Below, one piece after another: positions 13,448 through 26,600 of a DNA stretch of 64,000 bases. The DNA is from Ulota crispa (Eukaryota > Streptophyta > Bryopsida > Orthotrichales > Orthotrichaceae). How positions within the stretch are numbered: the stretch's first letter is position 1; the number at the start of each line of letters is the position of its first letter. The notes beneath the pieces are model-generated. The model had not been told where the DNA came from and made no database searches. It saw only the letters and a program-made list of their open reading frames with translations. The stretch spans positions 6,884,501 through 6,948,500 of the forward strand of contig OY987251.1 of NCBI GenBank assembly GCA_963920765.1, in the 5' to 3' direction. Made by a program: the position numbers and the translations under genes.

Positions 13448-16192
13448 TCACAGTTGAGGCGAAACATTATTACCATGAGTACCATTCTCCAGTCTCGAAA
13501 GACTGTCCAAGCAACCCTGGCACAAAAAGAAACCCACCGCATAAGATAAAAGGGATATTCTCACATTGTGAAATTCCAAAGCCTTAGTTGTTGAAACAAA
13601 ACTCTTAAAGATTGATGTTTTTTTCGAAAACTAAGAAAACCTCCTTAAAGAAACAGTTCATAAGTAAAAGAGCAACTTCAAGAGCTGGAGGCGAGTTTGA
13701 ACCAAATACCTGAAGGATGCACAGAGCCGACATTTTGTCAATGATGTTTTTTCTTCGTCTTCCTGTGATGTCCATTGAACCTATCACGTTTGTCACTGCC
13801 TGTGGTAATGTAGCATTTTGCAGAGGTAAATATTTCAGGGTTAAATATTGAAGAACAAGTGAAAAAGGGTCTAAGCTCAGAGAGAGATAGAACTAACTGA
13901 CAGGAACTTAGACGAAATCAAAACTAGAGCTATATGAACGAGTCAAAAAAATAGGAAGAGTGCTCATAGGAATCTAGGGTTTAGGATTAGAATTAGGGTT
14001 TAGGGGACTTCCGAACTGATTTGACATGCTATACATGCATGAAAAGCATGGACAAGACATATCCTACTACTCACTCATGAAAGCTGCGCAAGCAATAGAG
14101 CTACTTAAGCCTGCATGGTTGGTAAAAAAATATGTTTAAAAAGGATGAAAAGGACTCCATAATACCTCAGATCGTCTCGTTAAAATTAGAAATATATAAG
14201 AATTTAAACTTTAAATTCTTGAAATGACAATGGAAGTTGATTTTGACCAGAAATAACAAAACAAAATGGGGTTGAGCAGAGTTAGAGAGCTCGTTAATGG
14301 TCTAGGTTTTAACAATATAGTCTAGGAATAGTTACGTTCGAGCTGCCTTGTATGTTTAGAAAATAGAGTGCATTTAGAACTTGTGACCCTGGTGGTAAAA
14401 CCTATCCAAACTATGGAGAAGTTAAAAACCCAGTCTTTTCCTCTCACGAGTCTAGCGGGGTCTAAGCACTAGTTACGTAAATTATAACCGAACCACCATC
14501 GTATTGCTCTTAAAATCTTGTATTAGAAAGTTAGAGGAGAGTTAAATGTCTAGATTTGGGATTGTCACGTTACCACAGAAGTGAGGCGCTCATCCCAGTA
14601 CACGTAGGCAAGGTTTGGGAAGCGACCACTCAGCTGAAGCTCTTTTGCAAAGAGTTTCACTTGTGCACCCTGCAAAAGTCAAGATAAAAAAAGAGGCAAA
14701 CGCAAAATTACAAACTGAAAGAGGAAATGGAAGATTACAACTCTCATCACCAGTGTTGACAAATGGGGCTAAATATTGCAAAACGTTCACCAAATTGTTT
14801 TTACAGCTACAAAACATGTGAATATCACAGTGTAAGAGTCAACTTTTTAGCACATTTAGCAGTGTTATTTAACCACTTGAGCTAATTATGGCAAAAATTA
14901 CATTTGAGATCATCACTGGTCACAGTTAATCACAAACATATACATACTAGAAAGTTAATCACCATCCACTAGTCCGGCTAACTACCACATGCACATGTTC
15001 GATAGCAGTAGTTAGACAACCTCAACATCAAGAACAAATATATACAGGAAAAGGCTGAAAACTCGACCTGCTTTCCCTGAAACCCAGTCAATTCGAGGGG
15101 GTATCCTACTACCAAACCAGTAATGTTCATCTCCTCAACCTGCTCAATCAAAACGGTACAATTTAAGCTGTTCCTCCAACACATTTCTCTCCAAACAACA
15201 GCTCAGCGTTTTCAGAAAACAACACAACAAATTCTCCTTGACGTTGAATATTTCATATTGTACTTAGCAAGTTCAAAAGCATATGACTCCTGCAAAAGGT
15301 TAACACAACTATTACACTAAAATTAATGAAATGTTTATTTAGCATGAAGACTCTATGCCTCTAATTTGTATTAACTTAGCATTGATGTGAAGTTAATGAG
15401 AGAGTCTTTTGATTTGCTCCTAAATGGGAGACGAGCTTCCAAATAAGATGCGCTCTTCTCAAAAAACGTACCAGACTCTCCAGGCGGCTGATATTCTTCA
15501 ACATTGTAGTATTACTCCGGTAAAGCACACTGCACTCAACCGTCAAACACACCAATAAGTTCAAACACAAGAAAATTGCAATTTCTGCATACTCCCTCTG
15601 TCCCTCTAAAAAGCTCCAAATCAGACACATTTATTGTACCAGTAAAAAGCTCCCTTTTGCTGATTTCAAATGTTGAGAAAGCGTTTGTCATGTTCAATGA
15701 TCTCATGGGGGCAAGTTTGGCAATTAGAGAGCATTCCTCTCCTAGCAAGCTTGGCCTTGCCCATATGAGGCACCATTGTTGCTACTAATCCTTAAATCAC
15801 CAATAATGTGCACATATATGATACTTTTCGCATGGAATTTGGGTGCCTAAACGGCGACATCAAAACTGGAGATTTTACATACATTTGGTAGATGGTGTAT
15901 TGATTCTAGAATGCATGTGTCACTAGCACAAAGACCACAATTACAGTTAATCATATGCAAGGAAACTTTTTGGACGTTTTTAGAGGGACAGAGGGAGTAT
16001 TAGCTAAGAAAGGAAGAGGTAAAAATCCACGTGTGCATATGATGTTTTTTCCTTGAACCTGTGTGGCGATGCAACTCGACATTTGGAGTCCGACACTGCC
16101 AAGCCGATGTTGCGGCTTCCCACATCCAGGCCCAGTAAACGCCCGCCGTTGCTGAGTCGCTGAAAGAGCTGCTTCAACGACACCAACTCCAT
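13448..16192 (-). CDS. YqgF/RuvX-type RNase H-fold nuclease, complete, 6 exons
   Basis: Exons (minus): 16059-16192, 15472-15529, 15068-15139, 14574-14669, 13710-13799, 13448-13516, joining to 172 residues. The fold's expected acidic residues are present: Asp23 in LLGLDVGSRNIGLAVSD, Glu115 in YWDERLTS, and Asp141 in KNIIDKMSA. GLVVGYPLEL (about residues 72-81) is the usual second strand/loop. Length and motif order match the plant YqgF-like RNase H-superfamily proteins. In bacteria the family trims pre-16S rRNA ends or is called a Holliday junction resolvase; an organelle or nuclear role here is inference. No obvious transit peptide precedes the domain. The upstream region has telomere-like repeats; intron 1 is largely a MITE. 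All splice sites are GT-AG. Confidence 0.9.
13975..14010. repeat. Short telomere-like tract in an intron of the YqgF-type gene
   Basis: Degenerate TTTAGGG units (TCTAGGGTTTAGGATTAG, then ATTAGGGTTTAGGGG). Same class as the arrays at 16271-16800 and 55229-55252. Confidence 0.7.
15592..15997. mobile_element. Stowaway/Tc1-mariner-type MITE
   Basis: Perfect terminal inverted repeat CTCCCTCTGTCCCTCTAAAA at both ends, with TA on each side (15590-15591 and 15998-15999). The CTCCCTCYGT start is the hallmark of plant Stowaway MITEs. At 406 bp it makes up about three quarters of intron 1 (15530-16058) of the YqgF-type gene. The perfect 20-bp ends suggest a recent insertion. Confidence 0.92.
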
Positions 16193-16270
16193 GTTCTTCT
16201 CTCCACCACAAATCTCGATATCAAAGGTTCCTCATAGAGAGAGACAGGAGAACTGCAACAATAAATACTC

Positions 16271-16800
16271 TGAAGTATAAAAAAAAAGAGCGAAATGGAA
16301 AACTTGTTAAGCAGCTTTTTATATCTAAAGGACTGAGTAGGATGCAATGAGAATCAGCGATATAGGGTGACACTGCCAGTTACGATTTAAAGTTGAGATT
16401 TAAAGATCTTTAGGGTTTAGGGTTTAAGGTTGCAACAACAAAACCGTGAAGTATAAAAAGTGCTAGATGGAAAACTTATGAGCAGCTTTTTAATATCTAA
16501 AGGACTAACTAGAATACAATGAGACTCAGTGCTGTAAGATTCCACTGCCAGTTCGATTTTAACGTTAGGGTTTTAAGATCTTTAAGGTTAATGATTTAGG
16601 GTTTATAACGTGAAGTATAAAAAAAAGTTCTAGTTGGAAACCTTGTTATCAGCTGTTTAATATCTAAAGGACTAAGTAGGCTACAATGAGAATCAGCGCT
16701 ATAAGATTCCACTGCCGGTTTAGGGTTTAGGGTTACCGTAAAAGGTTTTAAGATCTTTCGGATTAAGGTTTAAGTTTTAGGGTTAAAGTTTAGGATTTAG
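16271..16800. repeat. Three tandem units of about 165-176 bp with telomere-like segments
   Basis: TGAAGTATAAAAA starts units at about 16271, 16446 and 16611. Each continues with GAAA-rich sequence, TATCTAAAGGACTRA, CAATGAGAMTCAG, CACTGCC and a run of GTTTAGGGTTTAGGG-like sequence. It lies just upstream of the YqgF-type start codon, so it could overlap the promoter. Confidence 0.85.
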
Positions 16801-16807
16801 GGTTTAG

Positions 16808-17370
16808 GGTCAACCAAGTGCTAGATAGCGACACTAGCATTAATAAGAAAAGAGCATACGGTACACACAATGCAGTTGATATATGATAACTCACACCTTT
16901 TAGAAACAACATGAAATTTCAGAAGCCGATCACTCCTAAAATTGCACGGCACCGCGAATCTACTGAGGTTATTAAAATCGCCCCATTCCAACGCACCATT
17001 AATCATGCTGGAGCTCAGATTATATTTCCTTCCCAAGCTCAACTCGAGACCGAAACGATCGCCAATTCGTGCAAATAAAAATGAAATAAAAAGAATGTTA
17101 CAGTGCAATTCTTATTTCTAGGTTTAAGGTCGATCAAGCAGTTTATTGAGCGACAATGCCATCGAATAAGAAAAGAGCATTTGCACACTGTAGCTGATAC
17201 ATTTTAGCTTACAACAGTTACGAACAACATGAAGTTCACAAGCCAAACGCTCTCCTCAACTCCATCCCTCAGACCTCAAAATAGCCGTTCTGACGCACCA
17301 TCGATTCCATGCTCGAGTTCAGATAAAATTCTTTCCCAAGCTCATCTCGAAACCGATCGAGTTAATTCAT
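16808..17370. repeat. Diverged tandem duplication, period about 320 bp
   Basis: Blocks at 16808-17090 and 17128-17370 share AATAAGAAAAGAGCAT, AACAACATGAARTT, GACGCACCAT (first copy CAACGCACCAT), a GAGYTCAGAT segment and TTCCCAAGCTCA. The order is conserved but bases have diverged considerably. The second block is followed at 17389-17400 by AAACCCTAAAC, a telo-box motif. The ORF in the first block is broken in the second, so I do not call a gene. Confidence 0.75.
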
Positions 17371-17601
17371 TTACCATCTGTGCAAAACCCAAACCCTAAA
17401 CTTACTCGTCCCGGTACAATTCGGCACCGTTTTCAGCACTGCGGGAAGCGTTCGAAGGGCACCGTCCGAATCGTAGCGTTTCCAATTGCGGCATTAGGTT
17501 CTGTCGATTCACACGATCAATGTCGATTCAAGGAGAGAAAGAATCCTCCGGCACCAGAATGCTCCTGAGTGGAGCAGTACGAGCCGCGCCGTGCACTTGA
17601 G

Positions 17602-18322
17602 AGGCCCGGTTCAGACCAGGACGTCCGGCGCCACAGGACAAAAGCCCCTATTCAGTGTTTCATCCATCTGGTAGATTATGTATAGGGCAATGCCTAAGGA
17701 GGAGGGGCTGGCGGAAAAAAGGTGTTGCCTAGGCGAGCGGAGCCCAACGGGGAGGTGCTTTTTCCCTGCAATTCCCAATGACAAAGGCGCTGCCTGACGT
17801 GAATCTCGAGCAAAAAAGAATGAGAAATTGAGGATGAGAGTTGAATCTGAATGAAAAATACATAATGCCCAATTATGCAAGAAAATCCGTGGAATCCGGC
17901 ATTACGCTGCAGAAGCCTCACAGGAACTGAACGGGTAATTTCTTGGGAATGGTTTATGGGGGGGAAATTGCCATGTCATCATGGTTTTGTTCGTCCGGTG
18001 GATGCATTCACACTGGGCACTAGACGTCTAGTGAAGGAGCTTCTATTCTTAACTGACTTGATTTTGTCTTTACCTCACTTCAGAGGGAGTGTTTTGTCCA
18101 AAGGACAAGATTTGAGGTCACCTCCTAAGGTGACCTCAAATCTTATCCACCACAAGTGAGCTCCTCTCCAATTTTGCGAGGAAAAGGTGATAACATGGAC
18201 TCATCCTCCATTGGACGTCCCTTTGGTGTGAATGCAATACTTGACAAAACCTTGGGATTGACCAATGAGATTGCTTATGGCTTTGTTTGATGGTTGTGGA
18301 CGTCCTAGTCTGAACCGGGCCT
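17602..18322. mobile_element. 721-bp terminal-inverted-repeat element
   Basis: The left end begins AGGCCCGGTTCAGACC; positions 18298-18322 are its inverse with one mismatch over 25 bp. Composition is GC-richer than the surroundings. No clear target-site duplication was found, so the superfamily is open (the GGCCC start recalls PIF/Harbinger or hAT ends). No transposase frame is visible. Confidence 0.7.
18107..18144. repeat. Perfect 17-bp inverted repeat with a 4-nt loop
   Basis: Arm 18107-18123 is AAGATTTGAGGTCACCT and arm 18128-18144 is its exact reverse complement, separated by CCTA. It lies inside the 721-bp element. Confidence 0.95.
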
Positions 18323-19553
18323 TAGGCTCGTTTAGACTAGCGGCCGGCCAAAAAAATTCTTGAACCTCATTGGTTGAAATTTGGGTTTTGACTCCTGCAG
18401 GGTTCAATCTGAGGATTTGTCCGGTACTTTTACATCCATCTTCACCAACCATATTGCCACGTTAGCGGCCAAGATAGTAATGCAATATTCATTAAAAAGG
18501 GAAAAAGCCTACAAAGTGGGACTTTTGCAGGATTAGGGTGGTCACCCTAGTTCGAGCTCCAGCATTTTTTTAGGTAAATGTGGCCTCACCTGAGAGGAGG
18601 AATTTGTGAGGGAAAAAATCTTAGTGGCTCAAACGGAATCTGATACCTTCGAATCTAATTTAAAGTGGCTATTTTGGGATTAAGGTGAAATATAAAATGG
18701 TACACATGTTTTTCCCCTTTTAATGAGTATCGCGTTTAGTGAAGTTTTGGGGCTTGCTCCAAAGGTGGTACCAAACTTGTCCGACAGAGGCACACTCTCG
18801 GATGACACACAATTATACAAAAAAGTTTCTATTGGGCAAAACACCGGACACGGTGCCAATTTTAGTGTCTCGGCTGGTTGCTAGTTTGAACTGGGCCGTA
18901 GGTAGACATACTCATTCCCTAGCGGCTCCCAATTCTGCACCCTAAATTTGAGGGTTTCACATTACACTGATGATGTTAATAAACGTCTCCTCCTTTTCTC
19001 ATCCATCTGCTACTGTACAGATTCATTCATCATTAGACTAGAAATCATCCACTATTCCACGGTGCCATCACCACCTGTATAAATTCAAGTACAGTCAATA
19101 AAGACAATAGCGTTTGCTCATTTGTATTTCACTTAGTAGCTCACCTATTTTGAACATAATATTAGAGTGAGGTTTGCTTAGCATGAAGGGAGAAGATCAA
19201 TAGACTTAGAGCATACTATTGGGGATAGAGAAACAAAGCTTAGTAGAACTCTACCTTATACAATAGTGCCTGGATACGATGAAGGTATCCGGACAGTATA
19301 TTCCTTTTATGTAAGGAAAACATTCATTGTAACTAAACAAGTTTTTGTAGCTCCCCAACCACTAGGGACAGTCATCTACTTCATCTTAACCAAGCATTTT
19401 TCCTTATAAAGGTTCATCTTAGAGAGGCACTACTGTACTAGGTAGCAGCTCTTGTATAGATTCAACAACATAATTAAGAGATATTGTTGTGGAACTTAGT
19501 CGAACTTAGCTCCCAAACCACTTATAGCTTCACACTCTTAGAGCATGTAAGAG
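18323..19553. other. Intergenic; possible degenerate 5' leader/LTR of the copia remnant
   Basis: 18323-19080 shows no gene or repeat I recognise. 19140-19553 directly precedes gag, includes a TATAAA-like stretch near 19405 and may be an eroded LTR/leader. I could not match it to sequence after 23635 and no methionine-tRNA primer site is visible. Confidence 0.35.
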
Positions 19554-22500
19554 ATGACAAAAAGCTTGAGCGCAGCAATTAGAGAAACAAACAAGCTGAA
19601 AGGCATGTCTAACTATTATGTGTGGGCTCTCAAAATAAGAGCCAGAGCTGAAGGACAATGGACTATCAAGGCTGATGAGTAGTGCCTCACTGAGTTACCA
19701 GTAACGATTGACGGAGAAGGATACTCAAAAAAGCAGTTGAAGCGCAAGAGGGTATTAGTCTACAGATTAGTTATACTAGCAATTGTTAATGGTTTGGTGA
19801 ATATGATTATAGATTTTTCTGATCTTGCCTTAGCTTGGAAGGCGTTGAAAGATCACTTTCAATCCGGGGATCAGTTGTAGATTCTCACGCAAATGAGTCA
19901 GCTATAGTCACTTAAGATGATTGAGGGAGCATTGGTAGAGCAATACATCAAGAAAGCAAGGGACATCAAAAACAAAATTGCTGGAGTGGGTGAGAAGCTT
20001 TCAGACCGTTATGTTATTCAAATTATTTTGAACAGCCTATTCAGATCTTATGAGAACACCATTCAGACATTCACTCATCTTCATTCAACAATGAGCTTTG
20101 AACAGCTTATTGCAAGCCTCATGTCTGAGTTGCATTGTCGAAAGTCAGCAACTTGGAGACTTTGAAGCACTAGCGGCAAGTTTTGACAAGAAATTATTAC
20201 TACAGTTGTCATCAAGCTCAAATTGAGGCCATGGAGGAAGATACCCTCTAACCTATTGTGGCAAAGGATTTCCATGGTAGTATTCTCTGGGACCATATTG
20301 TTTGTATAGATCGCCTCTAATTTGTTTCGACTGCGGAAAACAAAGAGACTATGCACAAGATTGTTGCTTAGCTTCAAATCCTCAACTGGTCCAAGAATTG
20401 ATGGCACCTCAAGGTATGGGTTTTGCAAACTTTGCTGAATTTTTTGATTCCTAGATTGCACAACAGTATCACAATTCCTACTATCAGTGGGAAAATGGAT
20501 TGTGGTATCTAGATAGTGGAGCGTCTGGCCATATAGCAACCAATCAATATAAGTTGGATCCAAACACTAGTTCATCAGCAGTCCAAATCAACAAGTTTAG
20601 GACTAGTGGAAGAGAACCATGTGCATGCTGTGAAAGGATCTGGTCCTGCCGCAGTGCAATTTGATTCAAGAGAAATAAAGCTCAAGAATGTTCACTATGT
20701 CCCAAGTATGACAAAGAATCTTGTATTAGTCAGTGCGCTTGCAGACTCTAGTTATTGAAGTCTTTTCTTGAAGTATCAGTGTAATATAATTAGTTCTCAA
20801 GATTGTGCAATAGTGTCTGCACAACGTAACTCCTTAAATGGCTTATATTCTTTTCAGTCTACAGCTCATGTTCTAGCTACAAAACATAGACACACGTCGC
20901 AGTTTTGGCATTGACTCATGGGTCATTTAGGCCACGCAAGTTTACAATTCCTGTTTAGATTAGGAAATGTTATCAAAATACCACACATCAATCATCAACA
21001 ACAAATTTGTCATTGTTGTATTGCGGGTAACCAGCATCGCAAGAGATTTCTACAAAAATTAGTCATCCAATCAACATGAGCAAGCAAAAGAATTCACACT
21101 AGCATTATGGGTCCAATGCCACAGCCTTTGTTAGGGGGATCACAATACATTCTAGTATTTACGGATGATTTCTCAAGATGAAGCTACACGTATTTTAAAG
21201 CACAAGAGTGAAGCTTTCACAAAGTTTTGTATTTTCAAGCACCAGATTGAACTTGAGACTGGTAACAAGATACATATACTACACTCAGATTGTAGAAGAG
21301 ATTACTTTTCAGAAGAATTTATTAATTGTTGCTCCAACAACAGCATTCAAAGAGAACTTACACAAGCAAGCATCCCACAACAAAACAAAGTTTCTGAAAG
21401 AAGGATTTATACTATGATAGAGCGCATGCAAAGCATGTGTCACAATTGTTAACTACTATCACTTCTTTGGACAGAGGCCGTCCATCACGCCACCTATCTA
21501 ATAAATTGCAATCCAACAACAACAAATCATAGCGTCACTCCAAAGAGCAAATATAAAGGTACACAACTTGATATCTCTGATTTATGCATTTTTGGCTATA
21601 TTGCTTTTATTCATATTCCAAAAGAACTCCAAAACAAGCTAGAAAGTAAGACCCATAGATGTATATATTTGGGAGTAGAAGATGAAACAAAGGCTTACAA
21701 AATTTATGAGTCAATGCGTTGCAAAGTTATAGTTAGATGTGATGTTATTTTTGACGAGCAAAAAGTGGGCTATTGCTACCTTACACATCCTAAAAATGAC
21801 AAAGATAGCTTTAGATTTTCTATATCAGAGCATCAACCCATTATTACCCATGGTTGTCTTGAGTTTTCAAAGCCAAATTTAGCTACAAATTACGGCTACT
21901 TTAACCACAATACAAGAGATATGCAACCTAGTTTAAGCCTTGATCTACCATCTAGCATGGCTTCTATCTCTCAAACTAGCTTGATCCCCAAAAATTTAGG
22001 CTTTAGAAATCGTCTCCTTCATCCCGTAGCCAGCCATTGTCACTTAGCACCAGGACCATATGACCGCCAAAATCAAGATACCCCACCTGCATTCAAAAGC
22101 CTTCAATCAAGTTTTAAAAAAATTGGACTCTAGTGTTTGAGTTTATGGATGAGCCTATTGATTTTTTTACCGCTAACCAACAATGAGATTGGCAGGCTGC
22201 TATATAGAGCAAAATAGATTCAATTCTAAAGAACAAAATATGAGAGGTTGTGGATTGGCCAAAGCAAAACATTCCTATAACAGCAAAGTGGATATTCAAA
22301 ATCAAACAAAACATGTATGGGGATATAAATAAACTGAAGGCATGGGTTGTCGCACATGGGTTTCAAGAACAACAAGGAATATGCTACCACAATGTTTTTG
22401 CACTTGTCGTACATTGGTCCACCATCCGTATTATCCTTGCATTGGCTGCCCTTCATAGTTGGCCATTATATCAAATGGACGTTACAACTGCGTTTTTCAA

Positions 22501-23635
22501 TGGTAATCTTACTGAAGAAATTGACATGGAGATACCATTTGGATTTTCATTTGCAAGAGATCATTCCAAGGTCTATTGAGTAAACAATGCCTTGTACGGG
22601 CTCAAGCAGGCTCCAAAAGCCTGGTACAAACAAATGAATTTGTGGCTTTTCAAGCAGAGACTCCTTTGTAGCCAAAACGATCAAATTTTCAAATTTTCAC
22701 ATATTGAGGGGAAACTAACAATACTACTCCTTTACATTGATGACTTGCTCATTACAAGCAACAATCACACAAAAATTTGTCGCATCAAACAAGAGTTACA
22801 ACAGGAATTTGAAAAAATTGATTTAGGTAAAGCCAATACTTACTTAGGAATGGAAATTCACAAGATGAAATATGGCATCTTCATTGGGTAGCAAGCTTAT
22901 AAACAACAATTATTGCAAAAATTGGAATTCCAAGACTGTAATCCAACAAAAATACCTATGGACCCAATGCTCAACTACAAAAATGCATGGGTACTAGCAA
23001 AGTAGATTTTATGATCTATCAATCCATAATCGGAAGCCTCATATACCCAACAAATACACGACCAGATATATGTTACTCAGATGCAAGCGTCTCACAGTAC
23101 ATGGACTGGCCAAAGATTGCACACTTTCAAGCAGCTAAAAAGAGTCCTTAGATATGTGAGTGGCACAACAGACTATGTGATTTTTATGCCATTAGCAAAC
23201 AACAATCACTACCACACCTACACAGATGTTGATTGGGAATGTAATTCTGATACCAAGAGATCAACTTCTGGGATAATACACAAGCTAGGTGAATCCCCTA
23301 TTTCTTGGTTGAGCAAGTTACAACCCACTGTCTTGTTGTCCAGCACAGAGGCAAAATATCACATCCTCATTGATGCCCCAAAAGGTATTATTTATTTTAG
23401 AAGAATTCTTAACGAACTTGGTCTCAACACAACAAAGCCTACTTCCCTGCTTAGTAACAATCAATCGTGCCTAAAGCTAGTAGAAAACCTTGTTATGCGT
23501 TCCCAGACAAAACATACAGGCATTCAACAACACTTTAATTGGGAAACCAACAAAGACAAAACACTAGGTGTACATTACGACCACATATATTGCACTCCTT
23601 TTTGCAGAACCATGATTGGGTGTGGAATGCCATAG
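19554..23635 (+). mobile_element. Ty1/copia retrotransposon internal region, decayed
   Basis: Domains occur in copia order across shifting frames. Gag starts at 19554 (with SNYYVWALKIRA). A zinc knuckle lies at 20323-20364, CFDCGKQRDYAQDC, with the usual His replaced by Asp. Protease has LDSGASGHI near 20509. A GAG-pre-integrase stretch (MGHLGHASLQFL) lies near 20920. Integrase starts with FTDDFSR at about 21158, then HSDCRRD and NKVSERR (the DDE residues). Reverse transcriptase covers about 22200-22890, with KWIFKIK, QMDVTTAFFNG and LYIDDLL (YIDD at 22733-22744). RNase H has DVDWECNSDTKRSTSG and LSSTEAKYH at about 23230-23360. Integrase before RT marks copia rather than gypsy. Several stops and frameshifts make it inactive. 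LTRs were not identified. Confidence 0.93.
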
Positions 23636-26600
23636 TACTTATGTTGGCTCGGAGATTCTTTGACTTCAATAACTTTGCAACTAGCCAATTTTTAAAAAAC
23701 TTCTACAACCACCATTTTTTGAAAATTCACTTCAAGCATTACATAAATTTGCAACAATTAGACACCTATAAAATTAGTTTACAATTGAGTTTTTTAAGCA
23801 CATTCATAATACATTAAGATTCAGTATCACTTTATCTACAAGAAAAGTGTTGGGAAAAAAAGTGAAATTACAATATTTACACACTAATGCGTAGCTAGCA
23901 AATGCATTTACAATGATTTTTTAAGGTTGTACAAAACATAATCAAGACAAGAATGAAATGAGATTATATTGCCTAGTTGATTTTAACAAATCGTAATATA
24001 GCCAATATTTTTTTTGGCGGTTTGGTGCTCAATTGCACCCAAATTTTTTTTGGTTATGTGCCAAAATACTTGGATGAAATCGCGAAAAAATCTTCAAATT
24101 AAATCTTGGATGAAATTGTCAAATTGTGGATGAAAACCAAATTATAGACATGTAATATGTGCTAATGTGATATTTTCTATCCAATATGTGAATGAATGTT
24201 GAAATTTGGTGGAGCACCACTATAACATTTTAAATTGCCACTTTGACACTTCTTAAAAAATGAAAAAAAAAATTCTAAATACAGCCTCAACCATCTACAA
24301 AAAATCTACTTTAAAAATCTATATTTCTATACAGGTATTTTTTATCTTTATAAAAGTTCTAAAGCATTTGAACTTTGCCGCCCTAAAATTAATGACATCT
24401 TGCAAGCAATTTTCTTAAATAAAATGCAAATCAAGAACATTCCTTTTTTGCATAATATTGAATTCTTTTAAGCTTCTACATTTTTTTGAATACCACTTTA
24501 TCACCTTGACTCCTTTGACGCCCAAGATTTATAAAGAAACAATTAACTTTTAAACTTCACTTTCAATACCAAACGCATTCCAATCAAAATTTATTGTACA
24601 AAATGAGTTTCAAAAAGCGCATTAACACATTGAGTACACTTTGACATTGCTTGATTTACTATTCTGCTTCTATACCACAACAACAAGTATACATACTTTA
24701 AGAACAAAAATCTTATGACAAGCTTGAACAAATGATTAGATTTTAATTATCAATTTGCACAATCTTTGTCTATTTTACAATGACACATTCAACTCCAATC
24801 TTCAATTGCACATATGTGTTAACATTTACATTTAAAATTACATCTTCCTTTGAACAAAATTCATTAAAAGAGATTTATTTAAATCAAGGAATTTGTATTA
24901 AAAAATAATTCATCTTCTTGTCAATCATTTGAGTCTTTGCTTTTTGAATATGTTTATAAAATTACAACCTTTATTCAAAATAGAATTGTGCAAGCATACG
25001 TTTTGAGTCGTGCAAAAATGAGCTTATAGTTATATTCATACAAATTTAGGATCATGAGAACATAGGCTTGGGGTCTTGCTCTGCAAACCTCACAAGGTTG
25101 CAATTGCATTCTCTTCTCATCTCACGTTTGCAATTGCATTGTTGTCTCCTCCTATGTTGCAATTGCATTCTCTTCTTGTCTTGCGTTTGCAGTCACATTC
25201 TAGTGAGAGACTTCTGTTCCATCTTACATAAGAGACTGCCTAGCCCACTTGTGCTTGCAATCCCACGATATTTTATTTTGCTAAATGTTTTTGATTAAAA
25301 AAATGTTCTTGATTAAAAAATATCTTACAATAATTTTGTGGTTTATTTTTGAGTTTTATAGATACCAGCAAAAGTTTGAAATTGTGCAAGCACTAGCTTG
25401 AGATTATATAAATATATTATCAAAATTATATGAGCATTAGTTTAAAGTCGTGCAAGTATGAGCTCAAGATTATATTTGTTTTGACTTAGGATTGTATAAG
25501 TACAACCTTAAAATCATATTCATGTGAGCTTAGCATCATGTGAGTACAAATTTGAGATTGTGCAAGCACAAGCTTGAGGCACAAACTTAGGATTATATAA
25601 GCATGGACTTGGAATTATATTTGCAAAGATTTGAGATTATACAAGCTTGCGTTTAGAATTGTTGAAGTATGAAATGATGCCATTTAAGGTAGCTATACCC
25701 ATTAGCGTGAAACTAAGGATTTTGGAGTTTGAAAATTAATTGGTGAACTTTGAAAATATACTGTTAAGTAAACAAGTGGAAACCCAAATATTGACATCAA
25801 TTTAAAAGTTCTAGTTGTAAGCATTTGTTCACAAAGACTTTTCAAAGTCTAAAAATATATAGTTGGGTGATTACAAGAAACACTAGTACTATTTTGTGTC
25901 TCCTTGCTCTCTTGGGGGTGCTTTTTGGCTTGTAACTTTTGCTCAACAAGTCCTATTGAGCTGAAATTTTAGAGGAAGATACATGTCATAATTACAGACC
26001 TTCAGCAATTTTTGCAATTTTTTTAAAATTATTTTACTATTTTTAAATAGCCCCTAAATAGGTGTCTACCTTGGCCATTTTGGGAGTTTTTAGTACTATT
26101 TTGGGTCCAAAAAAGCAAATCTCATGCTGCAAATCAAGGAAGTTGTTCATCATAGAGCATTACGTGGATGTATAGAACGGTTTTAGGAAATTGTGAATTC
26201 TCTGCCTTCCACATGCTCTCAAAGTGGGCATCCTTTGGTCAAGCATTGGAGTAAGAAAACAAACTTCCTCAAAAAAGCATTTTCATCAATACAGGTGTCT
26301 CAAAAAGAAAAAAATGGCCATTGTTGTTTTACTTTTTGGGTTTTTTTTTTGTAATTACTAAAATTGAAAACATGACAGCCTAGAAATTTTAGTAATTTCC
26401 GCTTCACATGCCTATGTAATACTCCCCTCCATTAACTGGCACTACGTAGTACCACTGACTACTAACATCATTTGAGGATGTGATTTTTTTTTTCATCCAT
26501 TCATTGAATTATCATTATTGATAGTTGGCCTTCCTAAATGACATGCCACGTGCCTTGTTCCCAATAGATTTGGGATGGAAGGGACAATTCAGATTTCCAC

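Noticed and set aside
16821..17108. 95-codon minus-strand frame in the duplicated block
   Set aside because: The corresponding frame in the second block (17128-17370) is broken, and no family is recognised.
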